This document shows positions 52,323 to 62,570 of a stretch of 64,000 nucleotides of DNA, in pieces. The DNA lies in assembly GCA_004555155.1 (NCBI GenBank), contig SFJH01000005.1, positions 1 through 64,000 on the forward strand. The letters are read 5' to 3'. The DNA is from Clostridiales bacterium (GTDB lineage Bacteria; Bacillota; Clostridia; Christensenellales; Aristaeellaceae). The notes under the pieces were generated by a model. The model did not search any database and was not told where the DNA came from. It saw nothing but the letters and a program-made list of their open reading frames with translations. The position numbers and the translations under genes are program-made. Every line of letters begins with the position of its first letter. Position 1 is the first letter of the stretch.

Positions 52323-53174
52323 TCATTCGCCCGCAATGAACAGTACGCCCAGCGTACCCGGGCCGCAGTGGCTGGAAATCACGCCGCCCGCGCGGGTGAT
52401 CAGGATCTCCGAGAAATGATTGAGGCTCTGCAGATAGCTTCGCACCGCCTCAACATCCGCTTCATCGCAGCCGGAGTGGGTGATGAATACGCGATCCGGC
52501 TTCGCCGCACGCAGCTCGTTTTCCATCTCCGTCGCATAGTGCATCAGCACATGGCTCATCCGTCCGCGATACTTCTTTCCGGGGATCATCCGACCGTTTT
52601 CCACCAGAATCCTGGGGTGCAGCTTCAGCGTGCCGCCCAGCAGCGCAGCCAGTCCGCTGCAGCGTCCGCCGCGATGCAGGTAAACCAGCGTGTCCACCAC
52701 GAAGCTTGCGCGAACCCTGGGCCGCAGCGCCTCCACGTGGCGCACGATCTCCGCGGCCGTCCTGCCCTGCCGGGCCAGAATCGCCGCCTCGATCACCATC
52801 AGTCCGATGCCCGTGGAGAGATTCTCAGAGTTGACGACGTGCACGCGGTCGGATGCGCCCAGCTCCTCCGCCGCCATGCGCATGACGTTTCCGGAGGTGG
52901 ACATGCTGTCCGAAATGGAAAAGCACACGATTTCCCGGTCCTCGTCCAATACCGGCCGGAACGTCTCCAGGGTCTTTTCCAGCGAACAGGCCGAGGTCTT
53001 GGGCGTGGTTCTCTGCTCGTCCGACCAACGGTAAATCTCATCCGGCGAAATGCCGCTGCCGTCCTCATACTCCCTGTCTCCGAGAATGATATACAGCGGC
53101 AGAATGTCCACATCGTATTTTTCCAGCAATTCCCTGGACAGATCACAGGTACTGTCGGCTATGATTTTGACCAT
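52323..53174 (-). CDS. DegV family fatty-acid-binding protein
   Basis: 283 residues beginning MVKIIADSTCDLSRELLEKYDVDILPLYI, with SISDSMSTSGNVM, a SENLSTGIGLMVIEAA segment and the final GPGTLGVLFI, all family blocks. DegV/FakB proteins hold a fatty acid for phosphorylation by FakA; no fakA is present here. Own promoter at 53263-53291. Confidence 0.92.
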   Translation of the reverse strand: MVKIIADSTCDLSRELLEKYDVDILPLYIILGDREYEDGSGISPDEIYRWSDEQRTTPKTSACSLEKTLETFRPVLDEDREIVCFSISDSMSTSGNVMRMAAEELGASDRVHVVNSENLSTGIGLMVIEAAILARQGRTAAEIVRHVEALRPRVRASFVVDTLVYLHRGGRCSGLAALLGGTLKLHPRILVENGRMIPGKKYRGRMSHVLMHYATEMENELRAAKPDRVFITHSGCDEADVEAVRSYLQSLNHFSEILITRAGGVISSHCGPGTLGVLFIAGE

Positions 53175-53262
53175 GCTTTCTCTCCTTTGCCTCCACCCTC
53201 ATCAGAGGCTGCAATCCAATCCCCGAGCCCGCATTGCAGGCTGGATTCACATTTCCACTTTA

Positions 53263-53291
53263 AGTATAATCGAAAAACCCCACTTCGTCAA
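53263..53291 (-). promoter_or_regulatory. Promoter of degV-family gene
   Basis: TTGACG (53286-53291) and TATACT (53263-53268) with a 17-bp spacer on the minus strand. Confidence 0.85.
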
Positions 53292-53304
53292 TCGAGAAAA
53301 TGCA

Positions 53305-53366
53305 AAACGCAAAGACGCCCCCGCCTTGCAGCAGCGCCGATCGGGCTGTTGATCAAAGCGGGGGCG
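53305..53366 (-). terminator. Terminator of the opp operon
   Basis: CGCCCCCGCTTTG with CAAGGCGGGGGCG on the minus strand (53316-53366, long loop with a nested hairpin), followed by TCTTTGCGTTTTGC. It lies 11 bp beyond the stop of the small membrane protein. Confidence 0.7.
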
Positions 53367-53377
53367 CTCCGGCACGC

Positions 53378-53578
53378 TCAAAGCATGCCCAGCAGCCACA
53401 TCACCAGCAGGCTCATGCCCACCAGCACCAGCAGGCAGGGTATCACGATCACGACGAACGCCGTGCCAATCATGATCAGCTTGTCCAGTAGGGGCACATT
53501 TTCACGGATCATGCGCTCCCGGAACTCCGCCTCCTGTTCGGGCGTGGACTTCTTCAGGTGCTTGCGAATCATGCCCAT
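53378..53578 (-). CDS. Small single-pass membrane protein at the end of the opp operon
   Basis: 66 residues: a basic, charged N-terminal half (IRKHLKKSTPEQEAEFRERMIREN) and one hydrophobic segment (about 40-62). I do not recognise the family. It starts four bases after the oppF stop with AGGAG ten bases before the ATG, so it belongs to the operon and may be a small accessory or assembly subunit (inference). M3 is an alternative start. Confidence 0.65.
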   Translation of the reverse strand: MGMIRKHLKKSTPEQEAEFRERMIRENVPLLDKLIMIGTAFVVIVIPCLLVLVGMSLLVMWLLGML

Positions 53579-55143
53579 TGGCTCACATCTCCTGTCTGGA
53601 GCGGTTGGACTTCTTTTCCGTCTTCGGCAGTTCAAACAGATAGTTGCCGTTTTCGTCCATCTTCTTCTGCGGGAAATGGCAGGCCAGGAAGTGGCCGGGC
53701 TCCACCTCGCGCAGCTCCGGCGGCACGCGCTTGCACTTTTCGCAGGCCATATAGCAGCGGGTGTGGAACTTGCAGCCCGACGGCGGCTTGATGGGACTGG
53801 GGATGCTGCCCTCCAGCAGGATGCGCTCCTTGTCCAGGCTGTCCGGATCGGTGGTCGGGATGGACGACAGCAGCGCCACGGTGTAGGGATGGCGCGGATC
53901 GTTGAAGATGGTCTCCGCGTCCGCCAGCTCCACCACGTTGCCCAGATACATCACGCAGATGCGGTCCGAGATATAGCGCACCACCGACAGGTCGTGGGAG
54001 ATGAACATGTAGGTCAGGTTCTCCTTCTCCTTCAGCTCCTGCAGCAGGTTGATGATCTGGGACTGGATGGACACGTCCAGCGCGGACACGCACTCGTCAC
54101 AGACGATGAACTTCGGGTTCACCGCCAGCGCGCGGGCGATGCAGATGCGCTGGCGCTGGCCGCCGGAGAACTGGTGGGGATAGCGGTGCAGCATGTACTC
54201 CTGCAGGCCGCACTTCTCCATGGTCTCCACGATGTACTTGCGCATCTGTTCGGAGCCGTGCTTGAAGAACTTGTGGGTCACCAGGCCCTCCTCGATGATC
54301 TGGCCAATGGTGAACCGGGGATTCAGGCTGGAATAGGGATCCTGGAAGATGATCTGCAGATCCTTGCGCAGCCCGCGCTGCTCCTTGTACTTCAGGCGCG
54401 CCAGGTCGATGCCGTCGTCGCGCATGGCCTCGTACTTTGCAAACTCGGCGTTATCGGCGTACTTCGCCCGCAGCGCGTTCAGCTCCGCGTTCAGCGCCGC
54501 GATGTCCTTATCCTTCGCTGCCAGCAGCTGATCCATGCGGTCCAGTTTCTGCTGGAGCTTGTCCAGCCCCTTCGGCTTCTCCGCCGACTTCTGGAAATCA
54601 TATTCCACCGCGATATCGGCGCGCTGGGCCGCCAGACGGGCGCGCTGTGCGCCGGCCTGATGCACCTTCAGAATCAGCGCGCAGCCCTGACCGTTCTCGT
54701 CCGCGGCAAAGAATCCGCCGAGAATCTTCACCAGGTTGTTCAGGCAGGTCTGCTCCTCGCAGCGGGCCAGATTGCGGTCCTGAAGCAGGTAGAAGTCCGC
54801 GTTCTCCTCGCCGATCTGCTCCACCTTTTTGTTCAGTTCCTGGGCCTTCTCCCGCGCCTTCTTGTACTTCGCGCGGTACTTCTCCACATGGCGGAGCGTG
54901 TCCTCCACATATTGCGGCGCCATCTCCGCCAGCGTCGTGCCATAGTACATGGTGTTGCCCGCGGTCTGCGGATACAGCTGCAGCAGCACGCGGCCCAGCG
55001 TCGACTTTCCGCAGCCGGATTCGCCGACCACGCCGATGGTCTCGCCCTCGTAGATATCCAGCGAGATGTCCTCGTTGGCGCGGACGTAGAGCTGATTCTT
55101 CTGGAAGACGGAAGTCTTCGCGACGGGGAAATACTTCTTCAGA

Positions 55144-56154
<1,011 letters not shown>

Positions 56155-56166
56155 TGACTTCCCACC

Positions 56167-58140
56167 TCACTTATCGATGTTCGATTTCGGATCCATCACG
56201 TCGCGCAGGGTATCGCCCACGATGTTGATGCAGATCGTGGTGATCGCCAGGAACGCGGAGGTGAAGACCCACTGCCACCAGTAGTTGCCGATGATGGTGG
56301 CGTTATTCGCGCCGTTGAGCATATTGCCCCAGGTGGGACGGGGATACTGAACGCCGAAGCCCAGATAGCTCAGCGAGGATTCCGTCAGCATGCAGCCGGC
56401 GAAGTCCAGCGTCAGCGTCACCAGAATGACCGAGATGATGTTGGGCAGGATGTGCTTGAACGCGATCACGCGCTCGTTCACGCCCATGGCCTTGGCGGCG
56501 ATGACATATTCGCTCTCGCGCGCCACCAGCACCTGACCGCGCACCAGTCGGGCCAGGCCCGGCCAGCTCAGCACGCCCAGTATCGCCATAATAATGAAGA
56601 TTCGCATATCCTCGCTCAATGTCATCTGACTCATCACGGAGGTCAGGATCATGGCGAAGGGCAGGAACGGGATGGCGGAGAAGATCTCCGTCAAGCGCAT
56701 CAGGAACATATCCGCCTTGCCGCCGAAGTATCCGGACAGGCAGCCGATGATGATGCCGATAATCGTGGAGATGATGACGGCCACCGCGCCGATGGTCATG
56801 GTCATCTTGCCGCCGGCACAGATGCGCTGGAAGATGTCCGCACCGTAGGTGTCCGTGCCGAACAGATAGCCCTTCAGGCCCCACTTCGCCAGCAGCTTGC
56901 CATTGCCGTCCACGGCGTAGTTCTGGAACGCGCCGGCGTACAGCTTCTCCGCGCCGCTGGCCTTCGTGGGCGCCTGCGCCTGACCGAAGTGGTCGCCGCC
57001 CCAGGAATAGACGTTGCCCAGATTGGTGATGCCGCTGAAATGATAGGTTCCAGCGGTGATGGTATCGCCCAGGAAGACCTCGCCCTCCTGCAGCTCAGGA
57101 ATGGGACGGCTCTTGCTGCCGAAGTCGCCGGAGAGGGCGATGGAGCCGTCGTCCAGCACCAGGCACAGTGCGTCGCTGGAGGCGACGATCCGCACGATCT
57201 TCCGCCCGTCGAGGTACTTGCCGATCTTCTCCGTGGGCGCGAAGACGTTCTCGCGCGCCGTGCCGTACAGACCGCGGGTGCCGGTGAAGATGCTGGTGCC
57301 CTTCTCGTCGATGCCGACGATGTAGTTCAGCAGGAATTCAATGTCCTGCAGATCGTCCTTGCCGAGGAACTTGTCGATGTTGGCGTAGGTGTGGCGGTTG
57401 CCCCACAGATACAGCGTGCCGTCGTTCATCAGGATGGCGGTGCACTGATAGCCGCAGGTGAACTTCTTGATATTGCTGACGTCCACGCCGTTTTCAACCA
57501 GCTCCTGGGGCATCACGGCGATGTTCGGGTTGTTCGCCATGTCCTCGGAATAGCCGTACTGGCCCAGCTTCTGATTTCCCCAGGCGTAGATTTTGCCGTT
57601 TTCGTCGATGGCCACGATGTGATCGATGCCGGCGGCCACCATTTCGATCTTGGCGTTCTTCACCTCGTCGGGAATCTTCGCCACGTCGATGCCGGTGGTG
57701 CCGATCTGGGTCGCGCCCCAGACGTAGACCTTGCCCGCGTTGGACAGGCCCACGGAGAAGCTGCCGTAGCTGTCGATCATCTTGACGTCCTTCGCCAGCT
57801 CTCCCGGCACGGACATCATGCTCATCGTCGGCGGAACGCTCTTCTGCGTCACCTCGGTATAGGAATCGGTATAGTCGTTCAGGCACAGCGGGCCGATGAA
57901 TACGAACAGGAACATGCCGATGACCACGCACAGCGCGAACACCGCCAGCTTGCGCTCCAGAAAGTTGCGGACGATCTGCTTGCCGGGGCTGACGATCTCC
58001 TCGACGTCGTTCGCGCGCGACTGCTGCTCCAGCATCTCGTCGGCGTAGTCGCGGCTTGCGCCCATGAACATGCGGCGCAGCCATGCGACGGGGCCGCGCG
58101 ATCTGCGCGAGGAGTTCGCCCTCTGATTCTTCTTGCTCAT
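56167..58140 (-). CDS. Oligopeptide ABC importer permease OppC-like with an inserted seven-blade RCC1-type propeller
   Basis: 657 residues; OppC is normally about 300. A basic N-terminal tail (1-55) precedes TM1 (about 66-86). Residues about 110-425 form seven RCC1-like repeats, each ending in G.(V/I)Y.WG-type strands: 121-142, 168-196, 227-249, 267-293, 318-341, 361-387 and 400-421. The permease then resumes with FGTDTYGADIFQRICAGG, further helices, and the EAA loop AAKAMGVNERVIAFKHILPN, ending in DTLRDVMDP. The propeller replaces the usual short loop and by topology is outside the membrane. Reading frame is uninterrupted and composition matches its neighbours. Confidence 0.93.
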   Translation of the reverse strand: MSKKNQRANSSRRSRGPVAWLRRMFMGASRDYADEMLEQQSRANDVEEIVSPGKQIVRNFLERKLAVFALCVVIGMFLFVFIGPLCLNDYTDSYTEVTQKSVPPTMSMMSVPGELAKDVKMIDSYGSFSVGLSNAGKVYVWGATQIGTTGIDVAKIPDEVKNAKIEMVAAGIDHIVAIDENGKIYAWGNQKLGQYGYSEDMANNPNIAVMPQELVENGVDVSNIKKFTCGYQCTAILMNDGTLYLWGNRHTYANIDKFLGKDDLQDIEFLLNYIVGIDEKGTSIFTGTRGLYGTARENVFAPTEKIGKYLDGRKIVRIVASSDALCLVLDDGSIALSGDFGSKSRPIPELQEGEVFLGDTITAGTYHFSGITNLGNVYSWGGDHFGQAQAPTKASGAEKLYAGAFQNYAVDGNGKLLAKWGLKGYLFGTDTYGADIFQRICAGGKMTMTIGAVAVIISTIIGIIIGCLSGYFGGKADMFLMRLTEIFSAIPFLPFAMILTSVMSQMTLSEDMRIFIIMAILGVLSWPGLARLVRGQVLVARESEYVIAAKAMGVNERVIAFKHILPNIISVILVTLTLDFAGCMLTESSLSYLGFGVQYPRPTWGNMLNGANNATIIGNYWWQWVFTSAFLAITTICINIVGDTLRDVMDPKSNIDK

Positions 58141-58153
58141 GCCGGTTTCCTCC

Positions 58154-59197
58154 TTACTTGCTCACGCGCACGCGCGGGTCGACGAGTCCGTAGGCGATAT
58201 CGATGATCAGGTTGCCCAGCAGCGCCAGCATGACGTAGAACACCTGCAGCAGCATGACCACGTCGAAGTCCGCCGTGCGCAGGGAGCTGATCATCAGATC
58301 GCCCATGCCGTTCAGGGCGAACATCTGCTCGATGACCACCGAGCCGGAGAAGATGCCCAGGAACCAGCCGATCACCAGCGTGACGATGGGGATCAGCGCG
58401 TTGCGCCAGGCGTGGGAATAGATGATGACCTTTTCGCGAACGCCCTTGGCGCGGGCGGTCTTGATGCAGTCCATGGACAGCGCCTCGATCATCGACGCGC
58501 GCACGTAGCGGGTCATGCCGCCCAGCGAGCAGAACGTCATAGTGATCAGCGGCAGCGCCAGGAAGTACATGCGGTCGGTAAAGAACTTCCAGCCGGTGTA
58601 GCTGCTGCCCGGCGTCTTGATGCCGCTGGGCGGGAAGATGCCCAACAGCGAGCAGAAGACCCAGATGAACAGAATCGCAATCAGGAACGTGGGCAGGCTG
58701 TAGCCGACGATGGTGAGCATCTGCACCAGCTGATCGCCCTTGCTGTTTTTCTTCACCGCACAGAGAATGCCCAGCGGGATGGTGATGCCCAGCGCCAGGA
58801 TCGTTGCAAATATATTGATAAATATGGTATTGCGCATGCGTGGGCCAACCACGTTGACCACATCGTCGCGCGCCTCATATGAATAGCCGAAGTTGCCCTG
58901 CAGCAGGCCGCTGTAGCTGCCGTCGTACAGCGGATACAGGCCCACCCAGCGGAGATAGCGGATGATCATGTTATTGGTATCGGTGCCGTAGCGGCGCTGA
59001 TACTTCAGATAGAGCTCGTCAAAGCGCTTGTCCATATCCTCGGCTGAGATGCCCTTCTTCAGGGTGGCGATTTCCGCCTTCGCGTCGGTATAGGCGCGAT
59101 TGCTCGGCACCAGATTGTAGATCAGGAACATCAAAAACGACAGGATGACCAACACGACCACCATGTACCCGATCCTTTTCAGAATATATCTACCCAT
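58154..59197 (-). CDS. oppB: Oligopeptide ABC importer permease OppB
   Basis: 347 residues. TM1 (9-31) is followed by an extracytoplasmic region somewhat longer than usual (about 32-120) with a charged helical stretch (DAKAEIATLKKGISAEDMDKR), then the OppB core: NTIFINIFATILALGITIPLG, EAA loop TARAKGVREKVIIYSHAWRNALIP, and the final DIAYGLVDPRVRVSK. It precedes oppC by 13 bp. Confidence 0.93.
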   Translation of the reverse strand: MGRYILKRIGYMVVVLVILSFLMFLIYNLVPSNRAYTDAKAEIATLKKGISAEDMDKRFDELYLKYQRRYGTDTNNMIIRYLRWVGLYPLYDGSYSGLLQGNFGYSYEARDDVVNVVGPRMRNTIFINIFATILALGITIPLGILCAVKKNSKGDQLVQMLTIVGYSLPTFLIAILFIWVFCSLLGIFPPSGIKTPGSSYTGWKFFTDRMYFLALPLITMTFCSLGGMTRYVRASMIEALSMDCIKTARAKGVREKVIIYSHAWRNALIPIVTLVIGWFLGIFSGSVVIEQMFALNGMGDLMISSLRTADFDVVMLLQVFYVMLALLGNLIIDIAYGLVDPRVRVSK

Positions 59198-59273
59198 TTG
59201 CTTTCCCTCGTTCCGCGCCCGGGCCGGGCGATAATGATGTTCGGTTGACCAGAGACGTCCAACTGAAAAGCAG

Positions 59274-59307
59274 CCACAAGGCGGGGCATTGCTGCCCCAC
59301 CCTGTGG
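59274..59307 (-). terminator. Attenuating hairpin between the peptide-binding protein and oppB
   Basis: CCACAGGGTGGGGCA and TGCCCCGCCTTGTGG on the minus strand, followed by CTGCTTTTC. Likely partial termination so that binding protein exceeds permease. Confidence 0.6.
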
Positions 59308-59346
59308 TGAGAATCCTATGGATTCATCGGTGGAAAACCGCCGAGA

Positions 59347-61512
59347 TTACTGCAGCCAGTAGATATCGGCCTCGTCCTTGATGTAGTAGATGGAATAATC
59401 GTCATACATCGAAGGATCGATGGTCATGGTGTAGGAGTAGTCGTACACCGCGGAGGTGAAGCCGGTGGCGAAGTTGAACACGGCGTACATGGGGGAACCG
59501 GAATAGTAGCCGTACACGGCCGCCTGATACAGCTCGTCCAGCATGGGAGCGAAGTCGCCCAGGGTGTACTGGATGTCGAAGCCGGCGCCGGTCAGGTTCT
59601 CGTTGGTGGCAAAGCCGGTCATCAGCTGATCGGTGAAGGGGTTGTCGGTGGTGCCGTACCAGTTCAGCGCGAGCGGCATGTAGTAGTCGTCGCCGACCTG
59701 AGTGGTCACATAGGCGCCGTCCTTGGACTTGTAGTTGATATCGTTCTCGGTGGCCTCGGCCGCGGGGATCTTCTTGTAGCGAACGCCCTCGACGTACTCG
59801 TTGCCCTCGGCGTCATAGATCCAGCCGCCCTCTTCCAGCACCTCGATGGCGCTGTCCACGGAGGTGGCGTAGGCATTGAGCAGCATGCCCTGATCCACAG
59901 CCGCCTGATACATCCAGCTGCCGGTGTAGTACGGGCCGTCCACGACGCCGCCGTAGCCGCCGGTGAAGTCCTTGGCGAACTTCGCGCGATCCATGCAGTA
60001 CGCAACCGCCTGGCGAACCTCGGCGTACTTGGCCGGGCCGTAGTCGCAGCGGAAGCCCAGCTTGCCGTAGCCCGCGCGGCTGTAATGGGTGTAGACGTAC
60101 TTGCCGTCGGAGCTGTCGGCCAGCGCCAGCGCCTCGTTGGTTTCGTCGCCGCCGGTGATGCCGGAGATGGCGTCCAGGTTGCCGGACTTCAGGTCCTCAA
60201 GCTGGGTGCTGGAGATGATCTTCTTGTAGATGACCTTCTCGATGGTGGGAACAGCGCCCTCGTAGTTGCCCTTGAACTCGGGGTTGCGCTCCAGGACGGC
60301 GGACTTGTCGGCGTCGTCATAGGAGACCACCATGTAGGGGCCGGAGTAGGGATAGGTGGTGTCGGTGTTCAGCGCGGTGGCGGTGATCAGCTCGGCGGTG
60401 GTGAACTTGCCCTCGTCGTCCTTGGCGTAGAACTCCTCGGTCAGGTAAGCGCCGTTGCCGTCGTCCTTGATGTCGGCCTCGCCGATCCACATGGGCACGT
60501 ACTCAGGCGTGAAGCCCGCGTAGGTCAGATCGTAGAAGTAGGGCAGATAGTCCGCGCTGATGGTGACGGAGAAGGTGTAGTCATCGATCAGACGCAGGCC
60601 GGAGATCTCCTTGGTGCCGGAGCCTTCGGTGCCGTCATAGGCCGTATAATCCTCGTAGCCCGCGACGGTCATCATGGAGCGATGATCCTTGCCGGCAGCC
60701 TGTGCGGCCACGGGCGTGGAGAACACCAGCGCATGCACCAGATAGTTCTTGGCGGTGATGGCGGTGCCGTCGGAGAACTTCAGATCATCATAGATGGTGA
60801 TGGTGAAGGTCTTGGTGCCGTCCTCGTTCTCGACCTCGTCGTGCGCCTTGACGACGGTGTCGTTCCACTGGTAGCCGCCCTCCTTGTTGGTGACGACGGT
60901 GCCCAGGCCGGTGGTCATCTCCTCGATGTCCAGGTCAGCCGCGCCGGGGTTGGTGCCGCCGAAGCTGGAATAGCGGAACTTGCCGGACAGGTCGGTGGTG
61001 TTGCCGATGATGATGCTGTTGTCCTCCTTGGTGGAGGTCCAGTCGATCAGCGCGTCGGAGGGAGACCAGTAGGGGTTGGTGGGATGCTCCACAACGCCCT
61101 CGATCTGCGCGTTGTACAGATCGTAGTACTCGTTGGAGTACAGCGGAATCTCGGGCATGAGGTAGTTCCAGCGCTGCATGTAGAGTCTCCACCATGCGGC
61201 GTAGACGTCGTCGGCGGTCTCGTAGTCGCCGGCAACCTGCGTATTGTAAACCATGGCCATGCTCAGGAAGTCGAGGCCCAGCTCGTACTCCTCGCCGTCC
61301 ACCTCGATGTAGCACAGGCCGGTGGATTCGTCTTCATAGACATCCTCGATGGTAATTCCCTTTCCGAACTGCTCGTAGAGGGAGGTGTAGTCCGTGCCGT
61401 ATTCCTTACCGGTGAGCGTCTTGACTTCGGCTTCTTCGGCAAAAGCAACCGCGGTCACGGACAACAGCATGGCGACGGCCACGATGAGGGAGAGAATCTT
61501 CTTCATTGTCAT
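59347..61512 (-). CDS. oppA: Large oligopeptide-binding protein (SBP_bac_5 family)
   Basis: 721 residues, about 180 more than usual OppA. A signal peptide ends AFA with no cysteine at the cleavage site, so no lipid anchor is predicted. Family 5 blocks are present: TFTITIYDDLKFSDGTAITAKNYL, the YTFSVTISADY stretch, SGPYMVVSYDDADKSAVLERNPEFKG and VRQAVAYCMDRAKF. Extra length lies in the N-terminal about 180 residues (acidic, Tyr-rich, with YSNEYYDLYNAQ) and mid-protein loops. First gene of the opp operon; ATG at 61512 follows AAGGAAGGG. Confidence 0.92.
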   Translation of the reverse strand: MTMKKILSLIVAVAMLLSVTAVAFAEEAEVKTLTGKEYGTDYTSLYEQFGKGITIEDVYEDESTGLCYIEVDGEEYELGLDFLSMAMVYNTQVAGDYETADDVYAAWWRLYMQRWNYLMPEIPLYSNEYYDLYNAQIEGVVEHPTNPYWSPSDALIDWTSTKEDNSIIIGNTTDLSGKFRYSSFGGTNPGAADLDIEEMTTGLGTVVTNKEGGYQWNDTVVKAHDEVENEDGTKTFTITIYDDLKFSDGTAITAKNYLVHALVFSTPVAAQAAGKDHRSMMTVAGYEDYTAYDGTEGSGTKEISGLRLIDDYTFSVTISADYLPYFYDLTYAGFTPEYVPMWIGEADIKDDGNGAYLTEEFYAKDDEGKFTTAELITATALNTDTTYPYSGPYMVVSYDDADKSAVLERNPEFKGNYEGAVPTIEKVIYKKIISSTQLEDLKSGNLDAISGITGGDETNEALALADSSDGKYVYTHYSRAGYGKLGFRCDYGPAKYAEVRQAVAYCMDRAKFAKDFTGGYGGVVDGPYYTGSWMYQAAVDQGMLLNAYATSVDSAIEVLEEGGWIYDAEGNEYVEGVRYKKIPAAEATENDINYKSKDGAYVTTQVGDDYYMPLALNWYGTTDNPFTDQLMTGFATNENLTGAGFDIQYTLGDFAPMLDELYQAAVYGYYSGSPMYAVFNFATGFTSAVYDYSYTMTIDPSMYDDYSIYYIKDEADIYWLQ

Positions 61513-61571
61513 AACCCTTCCTTTCAAAAATTTTGCGCTGCATACAAAAAAGCGTATACAACCCATAGTCT

Positions 61572-61600
61572 ATTGTAAGCGATCCTTATATGTTTGTCAA
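61572..61600 (-). promoter_or_regulatory. Consensus promoter of the opp operon
   Basis: TTGACA (61595-61600) and TACAAT (61572-61577) with a 17-bp spacer on the minus strand; the leader is about 55 bases. Confidence 0.9.
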
Positions 61601-61680
61601 TCAGAATTGGGGGATTTTTAGGTCATATTCACTCTGTTTTCAGACTGTAAATTATCCCACATTCCTACTATTGTATGGTA

Positions 61681-61709
61681 TTGCGTCTGCACGCGCGATG
61701 TGCGATAAT
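61681..61709 (+). promoter_or_regulatory. Promoter of the sirtuin gene
   Basis: TTGCGT (61681-61686) and GATAAT (61704-61709), 17 bp apart, about 30 bp before the ATG. Confidence 0.6.
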
Positions 61710-61739
61710 ACAAAAAGGAAAAACAGGGGGGCGATCCGG

Positions 61740-62468
61740 ATGAACCGGCTGCAAGCGCTCGTCGACCGGGCGAGGCGAATCGTATTCTTTGGAGGCGCGG
61801 GCGTGTCTACCGCCAGCGGCATTCCGGACTTTCGCGGCGCGGAGGGACTGTTCCGGATGCAGTTCGGCGACCTGACGCCGGAGATGATGCTCAGCGAATC
61901 CTTCTTCTATCTCCACCCAGAGCGCTTCTTCGCGTTTTACCGCGCGTACATGCTACATCCCGAAGCGCAGCCCGCCGCCGTTCACAGGAAGCTGTACGAG
62001 CTGGAGCGCGCGGATCGGCTGCGCGGCGTCGTAACCCAGAACATCGACGGACTGCACCGCGCCGCGGGCAGCCGCAGGGTGTATGAGCTGCACGGCAGCG
62101 TGCACGAAAACTATTGTATGGACTGCAACCGCTTTTATTCGCTTCAATGGCTGCTGAGCACCGAGGGCGTGCCCCGCTGCGAAAGCTGCGGCGGCGTTGT
62201 GAAGCCTTACGTCACCCTCTACGGCGAAGCGCCGGACAAGTACACCTGCATGGGCGCGTGCCGCGAAATCTCCAACAGCGATCTGCTGATCGTGGCCGGC
62301 ACCAGCCTGTCCGTGGAGCCCGCCGCTTCCTTTCTGGATTACTACAAGGGCCGGGACCTGGTGATCATCAATCAGGAGGAAACCCCCGCCGACCGCCGCG
62401 CCACGCTGGTGCTGCGCGGAGATGTGAACCAAATCATGTCCGAACTCGTCGTTCAATCGCAACGCTGA
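61740..62468 (+). CDS. NAD-dependent protein deacylase, sirtuin (CobB/NpdA type)
   Basis: 242 residues. NAD site GGAGVSTASGIPDFRG (18-33), TQNIDGLH, catalytic His118 in ELHGS, a zinc tetrad Cys126/Cys129/Cys147/Cys150 and GTSLSVEPA. It removes acetyl or acyl groups from lysines using NAD. The start was chosen at 61740 after AGGGGGG; an open frame extends upstream through the promoter. Confidence 0.94.
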   Translation: MNRLQALVDRARRIVFFGGAGVSTASGIPDFRGAEGLFRMQFGDLTPEMMLSESFFYLHPERFFAFYRAYMLHPEAQPAAVHRKLYELERADRLRGVVTQNIDGLHRAAGSRRVYELHGSVHENYCMDCNRFYSLQWLLSTEGVPRCESCGGVVKPYVTLYGEAPDKYTCMGACREISNSDLLIVAGTSLSVEPAASFLDYYKGRDLVIINQEETPADRRATLVLRGDVNQIMSELVVQSQR

Positions 62469-62570
62469 TTCGGCCATCATTCGCCCACGCCTGCGTAAAT
62501 CAAACGGACGCCCGCCGCCTTCCATCTGAAAAGGCAGCAGGCATCCCCGTTTGGGTCGCAAACGACCCGA

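Noticed and set aside
56452..58206. 584-residue plus-strand open frame
   Set aside because: Antisense to the propeller-bearing permease; the minus-strand frame has clear permease and RCC1 motifs.
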